Origin: CAYRYU01 sp964428355
Lineage (GTDB): Bacteria > Muiribacteriota > Ozemobacteria > Ozemobacterales > Ozemobacteraceae
NCBI GenBank assembly: GCA_964428355.1
Contig: CAYRYU010000026.1
Span: 1-64,000 of the forward strand
DNA length: 64,000 nucleotides
Reading direction: 5' to 3'
The position numbers were made by a program, and so were the translations under genes. The notes under the pieces are model-generated. The model was not told the DNA's origin. It saw only the letters and a list, made by a program, of their open reading frames with translations, and made no database searches. Shown piece after piece: positions 28,331-35,183 of the stretch (position 1 is the first letter of the stretch; the number at the start of each line of letters is the position of its first letter).

Positions 28331-28717
28331 TCCGAGGATTGAGAACCCGCCTGGAGTGGAACCCGTTACTGGAGCGCACTCAAAAGAACATTCTCACCGA
28401 ACCTTCCCGGTAACTGAAGCCGCGAGATCCGACTGCCCGGTGGTTCCAAGTCAAACAATCTTACCAGAAATTCCCGGGTAGGGTTACAGGAAATTGCCCT
28501 CTCAGGTCGGAAACAGGCAAGAATAAGGCGCGCGGGGCCGGGAAACGACCCAAAATGAACACCGCAGAAAAATGGCTGGGAGAAAGGCAACGGGGTCGCG
28601 GAGTCACAGAGGCGAAAAGGGAATCTTTTTTTGGCCCCCATCCAATCGACTTTCCATCTCCGAATCTCCGAGCTTGGGGGCAAATCCCCTCGGTCATTTT
28701 TCTTGCCCCCAGAAACG
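28331..28717. other. Intergenic region between divergent operons
   Basis: About 390 bp with no convincing gene on either strand. It holds the leader of the minus-strand pseudopilin operon and several short G/C- and A-rich tracts (CACAGAGGCGAAAAGGG, then a T7 run near 28625) like the intergenic repeats seen elsewhere. A promoter for the STAS gene follows directly. Confidence 0.5.
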
Positions 28718-28746
28718 TTGACATATCTGGATTTCGAATGCTATTT
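28718..28746 (+). promoter_or_regulatory. Sigma70-type promoter for the STAS gene
   Basis: Perfect -35 TTGACA at 28718-28723, a 17-bp spacer and -10 CTATTT at 28741-28746. The start codon of the STAS gene follows 11 bp later, so the transcript would have almost no leader. Confidence 0.55.
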
Positions 28747-28757
28747 TTGATTCCAAC

Positions 28758-29114
28758 ATGGATGCTTTTTCGATTCGCATTGAATCTCATGATCCCGTGA
28801 CGATCATCCGGATCCAGGGCTATCTTGCTCTGGAGGCCGGCCAGGAGCTTCACGAAAGGTTGTTCGATCTTTTGAAGCAGGGAAAACTCCGCTTCCTCCT
28901 CGATTTTTCCGAGTGCAAACTGATCAGCAGCCCCGGAGTGGTGAGCCTTCTCGAACTGGTGATCAAGGTAACGGATGATTTCCGGGCCCGAATTGCGATC
29001 TCGGGACTGGACGACCTGAAAACAAAGGTATTCAAGATGGCCGGTGTTTCAAACATCGCCCCGGCTTTTCCGCAGGAATCCCAGGCATTGGGTCATCTCC
29101 TCAAGGACAGCTAA
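28758..29114 (+). CDS. STAS-domain anti-sigma factor antagonist
   Basis: 118 aa covering a whole SpoIIAA-like STAS domain: beta strands VTIIRIQGYLAL, helix AGQELHERLFDLLKQG, then LLDFSECKLISSPGVVSLLEL. Ser residues in the ISSPGV loop are at the position normally phosphorylated by an anti-sigma kinase. The family releases a sigma factor by binding its anti-sigma kinase when dephosphorylated, and SpoIIE-type phosphatases do the dephosphorylation. The SpoIIE proteins at 35-41 kb are candidate partners; no anti-sigma kinase (HATPase) is seen in the window. Confidence 0.85.
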   Translation: MDAFSIRIESHDPVTIIRIQGYLALEAGQELHERLFDLLKQGKLRFLLDFSECKLISSPGVVSLLELVIKVTDDFRARIAISGLDDLKTKVFKMAGVSNIAPAFPQESQALGHLLKDS

Positions 29115-29219
29115 GCCAGGGCCCTTTCGAGAACTGCCGGTTCCCGGAAAAAATGTAACCGTTCCCGGGTTATTCCGGTAAGGTGGGTGGGTCCGATTTC
29201 ACACCGAAGGAGAAAACCA

Positions 29220-29543
29220 ATGGTTCGTTCCGCGATTTCCCTCTTCCTCGTGGTTCTGACCAGCGTCTTTCTATCCGGATGCTGCTGCCCCGCTCTTGAT
29301 CTCTCAGCCCTTTTCGGGGGCGGCCAGACGACCTTGAACGCCCCTACCCAGACCCAGTCCCAGGATGCCGCCGCAGCGAAACAGACCGCCATCGAAGCAA
29401 AGGCAGCGGCTGACCAGGCTCTGGAAAAGGCGAACCAGCAACAGACGCAGATCGATGCTCTCAAGACCTCGATCAAGGAAACGAATTCCACCTCTCCGGC
29501 GGGAACATCATCCAGCACGGTTCCGGCAGCCGACTCGAAATAG
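29220..29543 (+). CDS. Small lipoprotein with coiled-coil segment
   Basis: 107 aa from the ATG at 29220 (GAAGGAG upstream). Lipobox LSGC followed by two further Cys (CCC). An alanine/glutamine-rich helix (AAAAKQTAIEAKAAADQALEKA) of Lpp-like or coiled-coil character, then a serine/threonine tail. Probably an envelope-anchored structural protein. Encoded just ahead of the ECF sigma gene. Confidence 0.75.
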   Translation: MVRSAISLFLVVLTSVFLSGCCCPALDLSALFGGGQTTLNAPTQTQSQDAAAAKQTAIEAKAAADQALEKANQQQTQIDALKTSIKETNSTSPAGTSSSTVPAADSK

Positions 29544-29611
29544 GGAAAGCCGGGTCCCATGAAACCAGGTTTGATGGCCCCGACAGGGATGGCCGGCCTT
29601 TCCGCAGACAC

Positions 29612-30184
29612 ATGACGGAAAAAGGGGCCAGGGTGTTCCCCGAATCGGAACTGGTGCAGAAGGCAAAGCAGGGCCTCCAGGAAGGTTACGAGGGGCTCGT
29701 CGACCGCCACCTCGGGGGAGTGCATGCCTTTCTCATGCACCTCCAGGCACCGGAATCGGTTCGTGATGACCTTGTCCAGGAAACGTTCGTAAAGGCATTC
29801 CGGTCTATCGGAGGCTTCGATGCCTCGAAACCCTTCGGATCCTGGCTCCTCACGATCGCAAGGCATGTCCTTTACGACCATAATTCCAACGCGAAGAGAC
29901 AACTCGAAGCCCGGAGCCCGCTCGGGAGGCCGGCCCCCCACCACGATATCTCCCAGGGAGTCATCGATCGCCTGTCTGTCAGGCAAATCCTGACCAGGCT
30001 TTCCCCTGCCGACCGCCTTCTGATAGAGCTTCGCGTTTTCCAGGGGATGTCCTTCCCCGAAATCGCAGGGCTGTTCGGAGAAGCGGTTGGAACGATGAGG
30101 GTGAGGTTGCATCGAATCCTCGCCGGGCTCAAGGAAAGGATCAATGACGCGGAGGAAAGGGAAAACAGGAATGAACAAGCCTGA
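29612..30184 (+). CDS. ECF-type RNA polymerase sigma factor
   Basis: 190 aa with sigma region 2 (DLVQETFVKAFRSIGGFD, KPFGSWLLTIARHVLYDH) and region 4 with a helix-turn-helix (LSPADRLLIELRVFQGMSF, PEIAGLFGEAVGTMRVRLHR). No regions 1 or 3, so it is an extracytoplasmic-function sigma factor. It overlaps the downstream anti-sigma gene by 14 bp. Likely targets are its own operon, including the K-I-J pseudopilin genes that follow, by analogy with other ECF/anti-sigma operons. Confidence 0.88.
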   Translation: MTEKGARVFPESELVQKAKQGLQEGYEGLVDRHLGGVHAFLMHLQAPESVRDDLVQETFVKAFRSIGGFDASKPFGSWLLTIARHVLYDHNSNAKRQLEARSPLGRPAPHHDISQGVIDRLSVRQILTRLSPADRLLIELRVFQGMSFPEIAGLFGEAVGTMRVRLHRILAGLKERINDAEERENRNEQA

Positions 30185-30776
30185 ACTCTGCCGGGACGTT
30201 TTCGACATCCTGTCCGGGGCACCGGCAGGAGACCTTCCGCCCCACCTCGCCGCTCACCTTGCCGACTGTTCGGAATGCAGGGCGTTGAAAGCCACCCTTT
30301 CGGCTGTTGCCGAAGCCCGTTCGACTCTCGATCCAACAGTTCATGACAGTCTGAAAGCCGGAATACTCGGATCGGTGTGCCCGGCGGGTCCCTCGTCGAC
30401 CGAGGGGGGGTGCACTCCCTCGGCCGGTTTGAATGAGGAACCACAAATCCCGGAATCAACGGTTTCAAGGGTTCTGGGAATACCTGCAAAAGCCATCCCA
30501 TTCGTTGCCGGGGCAATCCTCGTTCTTTTCCTGGGATTTCCCATGTTCAAGAATCTCTTGACCCGGGTTTCGGGAGGCCGAACGGCAGAAGTTTCCAAGA
30601 CCTTTCTCCAGGCGCAACCCCCTGGTTCACGACCGCCACCGGGCGCGGGCGGTGCAGAGCCCGGCAACCGCATTTCGTCCGGTCCATCGCAGCCGGCAGG
30701 TTCACCTCCTGCCGAGGTCACCGAACAATCCAACCCGACCGGTACCATGGGGATTCCCCCGGTGGACGCCAAGTGA
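30171..30776 (+). CDS. Zinc-finger-type transmembrane anti-sigma factor
   Basis: 201 aa from the ATG at 30171, inside the sigma gene. The N-terminal ZAS-like motif reads CRDVFDILSG...PHLAAHLADCSECRAL: His, then Cys-x2-Cys. One membrane helix (IPFVAGAILVLFLGFPMF), then a Pro/Gly/Ser-rich extracytoplasmic part. Such proteins hold the ECF sigma at the membrane until an outside signal frees it. Its last 4 bp overlap the start of the GspK/PilX-like gene, so sensor and pseudopilus genes are one unit. Confidence 0.8.
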   Translation: MNKPELCRDVFDILSGAPAGDLPPHLAAHLADCSECRALKATLSAVAEARSTLDPTVHDSLKAGILGSVCPAGPSSTEGGCTPSAGLNEEPQIPESTVSRVLGIPAKAIPFVAGAILVLFLGFPMFKNLLTRVSGGRTAEVSKTFLQAQPPGSRPPPGAGGAEPGNRISSGPSQPAGSPPAEVTEQSNPTGTMGIPPVDAK

Positions 30777-32809
30777 TCCCGATCCGGCCCGCAGAACGAG
30801 GGAACCTGGCCAAGCATACGAGAAAGGGCATCGCACTCTGGCTGGTTCTTCTCGTCCTGATCGTCCTCGGAACCCTGGCCTTCCGCTATGCATGGATGGC
30901 CAGCTCCGGCCGTGCGGTCGTTTTCCGCTTCGAGCAGAGCGGCATCGCCCGGGATCTTGCCGATTCCGCCTCGCTCGAGGGCCTTGCCTGGCTTCAGAAA
31001 AGGACCGCCTCCCCGGAGACCCCGGAAAGCAGGTGGCTGCTCGAACGTAGTCCCACTCCCCTTCCTCTCCCGGTTCCAATGACGCTGGAACAGGCCGGCA
31101 GGTCGATCGGCGGGGATTTCGCTCCCCTGATCGAAACCGAAGCCAGATGCCTGGATTTCCGGGGTGAAAGCAGCATGAAGAACCGATATGGGCCCGGTGA
31201 GGGCGTAGGAACCCTCGAGATTTCGGTCCGGGTAAGGATCTCGTCACCCTCTGGCGGAGGAAAGGACCGCGCGGATGTCCATCTTTCGAGGTTCCACGAT
31301 TTCAAGGTTGCCGACATCGTTAGCCCCCGGTCCAATGTAGGCCAGCGCGATTCCTACTTCCAGGGTTTCATTCTGGATTTCGCTTTCTTCCTGCGAGACG
31401 GGGTCTCGGAGTTCCGTTCGACCCTGGGCGCGAACCTGAATTCCCGGGGAACGCGCCTTCAGATCATCCAGTCGCATCTGGACCCGGCACACCGGGGAAA
31501 GGTCTTCATCGGGGGAACCGAAGACCAGGCCGCCGACCGTCTTGTTTTTCTCAACATCGACGAAGCCCGTGGGGACCTCATTCCTTCGCTTCCCCGGAAG
31601 GTGATTCGAACGGTCGGTTACGACGAGCTGAGGATCCTCTTTCCAAGGTTGAGGTATTACGAGGGAAAACATCCCCTTCTGCTGCCGGTTCTGAGGAAAC
31701 TCCGTGGAATCTTCGAGGCGGCAAACGTTCCCCTGGTCAGAAATCAGCCCGCCGCATCCGATCCGGTGGGAATATGCGAAGACCAGGTTCGGACGTTTCT
31801 TCGCTCGGTCGCCAAAGACGAAGAGGCGAATTCCGATCCGGGCCTGGATCTCGTGATGGACCTTCCCGCGCTCCTTTCAGATCCCGCCCAGGCGGATTCG
31901 GTCCTCGAAGGAAGGCTCCGGCAGCGTTTCATCCACTTCGTCACCTTCCGCTTCGATATCTCCGGTATCGTGGATCCCACCACCCTGGTTCTCGAGCCGG
32001 ATGACCGGAAGCTCCTGGACTCCCTCCTCCCCTGCACTCCGCCCCCCTCGCCACCCCTGACGAACACGAACCTCCGGGATTTTTTGGAAAAACTCCCCGA
32101 AGTAAACGGCACCCCCCCAGATCCCGGGCTTTCAATCATCTCCCGTTTCGACACCGACTTCCTGTACCGTCCGGGCTTGACCATGTCTAGCCGGCTTCGC
32201 CCCGATTCCTTCGCGGTTCCAAGATTCTTCAATGCGAGCGGCAGGATGATAACCGCGGGAACGCCAAACCCGGGAGGAATGGAACCGTTCGCGCACGTCA
32301 ATCTCTGGGGATACCGCATGACCGACCCCGTTTCTCTCGAAGAAATAGGGGTTCTGGACAGGAAGAACCGGAAGATCAATCTTCGGGGCATCAAGTGGAC
32401 AGACGGAATGGTCTCCCTGGGAGACCCGGGAGGACCGACATCGATCGAAGGCCAGGGAATACTAATCTCAAAGGGAGGCTTCCGCATCCTGGGACCCCTG
32501 AGGAAATCGTCCCCCGAGGCCCTTTGCATCCTTTTCACCCACGGAGGGGACATCGAGGTGGACACGGACCAACCCGTCGAATCATCGCTGATAGCCATTC
32601 CCGACGGCACAACCGGAGGGGAGATCCTTCCCCTGAAAACACTCGATCTTTTCGGGGCCTTTGCGGCCAGAACCCTTTCCCTCAACAGGTGGAAAGGGAA
32701 AGGGATCCACAAGATCCGCTATGATCCTCTTCTCAAGCGGGATTCCCCGCTCAGAAGCATCGTGATTTCTCCCGCGGTTTCCTTCCACAGGATCACGGAG
32801 GGAATCTGA
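30773..32809 (+). CDS. Large GspK/PilX-like pseudopilin-associated protein (copy 2)
   Basis: 678 aa. N-terminal RKGIALWLVLLVLIVLGTLAF, then RDLADSASLEGLAWLQKR, as in GspK. The long ectodomain shares patches with the gene at 62487 (for example VLDRKNRKINLRG against YLDKRTGRLF) and ends in the same beta-rich region (IEGQGILISKGGFRILG, CILFTHGGDIEVDTDQ). First of a K-I-J set on the plus strand, overlapping the anti-sigma stop by 4 bp. Paralogue of the minus-strand protein at 24829. Confidence 0.75.
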   Translation: MIPIRPAERGNLAKHTRKGIALWLVLLVLIVLGTLAFRYAWMASSGRAVVFRFEQSGIARDLADSASLEGLAWLQKRTASPETPESRWLLERSPTPLPLPVPMTLEQAGRSIGGDFAPLIETEARCLDFRGESSMKNRYGPGEGVGTLEISVRVRISSPSGGGKDRADVHLSRFHDFKVADIVSPRSNVGQRDSYFQGFILDFAFFLRDGVSEFRSTLGANLNSRGTRLQIIQSHLDPAHRGKVFIGGTEDQAADRLVFLNIDEARGDLIPSLPRKVIRTVGYDELRILFPRLRYYEGKHPLLLPVLRKLRGIFEAANVPLVRNQPAASDPVGICEDQVRTFLRSVAKDEEANSDPGLDLVMDLPALLSDPAQADSVLEGRLRQRFIHFVTFRFDISGIVDPTTLVLEPDDRKLLDSLLPCTPPPSPPLTNTNLRDFLEKLPEVNGTPPDPGLSIISRFDTDFLYRPGLTMSSRLRPDSFAVPRFFNASGRMITAGTPNPGGMEPFAHVNLWGYRMTDPVSLEEIGVLDRKNRKINLRGIKWTDGMVSLGDPGGPTSIEGQGILISKGGFRILGPLRKSSPEALCILFTHGGDIEVDTDQPVESSLIAIPDGTTGGEILPLKTLDLFGAFAARTLSLNRWKGKGIHKIRYDPLLKRDSPLRSIVISPAVSFHRITEGI

Positions 32810-32811
32810 CG

Positions 32812-33297
32812 GTGCGGAGCCTGCAAAAATGTGCCCCGTCCCGGTTTCCCCGCCCCGGGTTTTCCCTTCTCGAGGTCCTGATCGCCTGCTTTCTTCTCGC
32901 CCTGGCCCTTCTTCAACTCCTCTGGATGAACCGGTATTCCAACGAATGGGCTATGGATGCCTATTATCGGGCGATGGCAACCTCCCTTGCCCGCGAACCG
33001 ATCGTGATCTTCAGGGGTTTTGGGGCACGCTGGCTCCGTGACTACGAGAAGCACCAGCTCCCCCAGTATCCCCTGGGTTGGAGCCCGATTCGGGAAGCGG
33101 ACGGGGATCTCTCGATGCACCCCGCGGAATCGGGGGTTTTCCAACGGAATATCTCCCTGACCAACCTTGAACAAGCCGGGAGCAGGGGTGTCCGGGTCAC
33201 CGTCACCGTGGTTCCGGAGGGCGGGACCCGTGTCATGCGGTGGCTCCGCCGGGACCAGCTTGTACTGGAAGCCTTGATTCCGGAGGGAATGCCGTGA
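32812..33297 (+). CDS. GspI-like minor pseudopilin
   Basis: 161 aa from a GTG at 32812, 2 bp after the previous stop. Leader CPVP-free, ending RPGFSLLEVLIACFLLALALLQL with the prepilin Glu at +5, then a small C-terminal domain (EGGTRVMRWLRRDQLVLEAL). Same length and position as the GspI-like protein at 24357. It overlaps the next gene by 4 bp (GTGA). Confidence 0.78.
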   Translation: MRSLQKCAPSRFPRPGFSLLEVLIACFLLALALLQLLWMNRYSNEWAMDAYYRAMATSLAREPIVIFRGFGARWLRDYEKHQLPQYPLGWSPIREADGDLSMHPAESGVFQRNISLTNLEQAGSRGVRVTVTVVPEGGTRVMRWLRRDQLVLEALIPEGMP

Positions 33298-34082
33298 GAG
33301 GGAATCTCTCAGCCTTTTTTCCGGCGACCGATTGTCGGAAGCATTGTCGGGAGCGCGGGATGACGCTTTTGGAGGCCGTCCTGGTGGTCTCCCTGGTGGT
33401 TCTTCTGCTCGGCCCGATATATCAGGTTTTTCACCATGGTACAAGAGCCTCGCTCAGGGGGATGCTGCACGTCGAGACGTCCATGGAAGCGATGCGCGTC
33501 CTTCGTCAGGTTTCCGACGACCTCCGTGATTCCTGCCTTCCCATGGACGAACAGGGCTTCACCCTCGATTTCTCGAAAATGCTCGGAACCGACGGGGTTC
33601 CGCCGCTGCAGTCCTACACTTTCCTCAGATTCCCCCAACATGGTTCCCCCGACCAGGTGATGCAGTTCGCCCGCCAGGGTAAGGCATCCCGGCGGGCCAG
33701 CCGGATCACCTACCGCCTCGAGCCTCTTTCGAAAGCCGGGTTGAAACACAGGCTGATCAGGACCGAGCGATTCCATCCCGAACACCCCCTCGCGTCGACC
33801 TATCCCGGAGGGGAGAGAATAAGCATCCTGAGCGAGCGGGTCCATTCCTTCATTCTTCTTCCCGACTCGGCACGTTCCGGAAACCGTGAGCTGCACTTCT
33901 TCTGGGTGACGCTCCAGATGGTCGATTCCCTCTCCCCCGCCGATGAGGAAAGGATTCTCCAACGAAGGGAACAGGCCGCTATCGGAGACTATTTCGACGT
34001 GGTCTACCCCGAATTCTTCAACGCCTTCCAGAACCGGGGTTTCTTCAACCGGAACTGGCACACGGGGATTTCGGCCCCATGA
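33294..34082 (+). CDS. GspJ-like minor pseudopilin
   Basis: 262 aa from GTG 33294 overlapping the GspI stop; an ATG at 33360 (MTLLEA) is the alternative start. Prepilin motif ERGMTLLEAVLVVSLVVLLLGP. Globular domain with VLRQVSDDLRDSCLPMD and a long C-terminal part (VYPEFFNAFQNRGFF). Last gene of the plus-strand K-I-J set. Its 3' end overlaps the convergent Lgt gene by 38 bp. Confidence 0.75.
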   Translation: MRGNLSAFFPATDCRKHCRERGMTLLEAVLVVSLVVLLLGPIYQVFHHGTRASLRGMLHVETSMEAMRVLRQVSDDLRDSCLPMDEQGFTLDFSKMLGTDGVPPLQSYTFLRFPQHGSPDQVMQFARQGKASRRASRITYRLEPLSKAGLKHRLIRTERFHPEHPLASTYPGGERISILSERVHSFILLPDSARSGNRELHFFWVTLQMVDSLSPADEERILQRREQAAIGDYFDVVYPEFFNAFQNRGFFNRNWHTGISAP

Positions 34083-34869
34083 AGAACGCGATGATGCCAG
34101 ATCCCACGAAGAAAAGGGAAAGAACCTGGTGGGTCGTGAGCCCCCAATGGACGATCGGGTTCAGGCGGATGAACTCCACGAGAAACCGGGAAACCCCGAA
34201 CCATACGAGAAAGATCGCGTATCTTCGCCCCGACCCAACCTTGAGGGGGAGCGCCAGAAGCAGGATGAACAGGGCAATGTGGCTGAGGCTTTCGTAGAGT
34301 GGCGCGGGATGGACGGAGATCGCCGCAGGAACCGGTTCCCCCGGATACATCGACCGGAAAAGATTGCAAAGCAACGGGTTTCTTTCCGAAAGGGTGGAAC
34401 ACAGGCCGTTGGGAAACGTCATCCCGAACCACGAAATGGTCGGAGCCCCATAGCAACCGTCCCCGGAGAAGAGGCATCCCAGCCTGCCGACGGCGTATCC
34501 AACAGCGAGCCCGGGGGACATCAGGTCCCCAATCCGCAGGATCGATTGTCCTGCGTGCCTGATCCTGATCCAGCAAAGAATGGTTCCGAGGATGAACCCT
34601 CCAATAACGGAGAAACCGAAAAACGAGAAGACCGCATGAACCAGGTCGGACCGATAGGCAGGCCAGAACTCGAATACGCAGAGAATTCGTGCCCCGACAA
34701 CGCCGCCGAAGATCGCCAGAATAAACACATCGCGCAGAAGGACCATTTCCGCATCATTCTCCCGGAACTCCTTCCAGGAAAGAAAAAGGGCGAGACCGAA
34801 AGCCACCGTTACGAAAAAACCGTAAATGGCGATCGGGAGAAGGATCGCAACCGGAAAACCAGTCCCCAT
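34045..34869 (-). CDS. lgt: Prolipoprotein diacylglyceryl transferase family protein
   Basis: 274 aa from the ATG at 34869 (GGGAG 5 bp upstream); a GTG two codons earlier is also possible. Six or seven membrane helices. Family signatures: GRLGCLFSGDGCYGAPT, the variant of the Lgt core signature seen in many Gram-negatives, and SVHPAPLYESLSHIA near the C-terminus. Lgt transfers diacylglycerol from phosphatidylglycerol to the lipobox Cys at the inner membrane, so it would modify the many lipoproteins here. Whether this is the main or an extra copy in the genome cannot be told. Confidence 0.82.
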   Translation of the reverse strand: MGTGFPVAILLPIAIYGFFVTVAFGLALFLSWKEFRENDAEMVLLRDVFILAIFGGVVGARILCVFEFWPAYRSDLVHAVFSFFGFSVIGGFILGTILCWIRIRHAGQSILRIGDLMSPGLAVGYAVGRLGCLFSGDGCYGAPTISWFGMTFPNGLCSTLSERNPLLCNLFRSMYPGEPVPAAISVHPAPLYESLSHIALFILLLALPLKVGSGRRYAIFLVWFGVSRFLVEFIRLNPIVHWGLTTHQVLSLFFVGSGIIAFFMGPKSPCASSG

Positions 34870-34875
34870 CGGCAC

Positions 34876-35183
34876 TCCCTTTTTTCATTCTTCGGACAAC
34901 CGTTAACCGCCCTTGCGCCCTTACAATTTTCCTCTGATTGGAACCGGGTGGGAAGCAGAGCAGGGTTGACTTTGCCGCGCATACTCTGCAAGAATTGCCC
35001 TATGATACCAAATGACGGAAGGCCGAAGGTGGATTCGACGATGAAAACCCGGCCAGAGCCCCAGACCGTGATTAACACAGAGTCCCCAGAGGCCACAGAG
35101 ACTCCCGGTTCTGTGGCGACTGTCGAATCTGTGCACCCGGTGGCAGCTCCTTCCTGCATGCCGGAATCTTCGCTGCGATTGGT
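34876..35183. other. Intergenic region with repetitive element
   Basis: About 310 bp between divergent Lgt and SpoIIE-like genes. Around 35070-35130 it holds a stretch of the common CACAGAG/CTCTGTG kind (TTAACACAGAGTCC, AGAGGCCACAGAGAC, GGTTCTGTGGCGAC), which can fold as an imperfect hairpin. No gene or clear promoter was identified. Confidence 0.45.

Noticed and set aside
34809..35159. Minus-strand frame over the Lgt upstream region
   Set aside because: Runs across a repetitive intergenic element and the 5' end of lgt; no start signal or homology.
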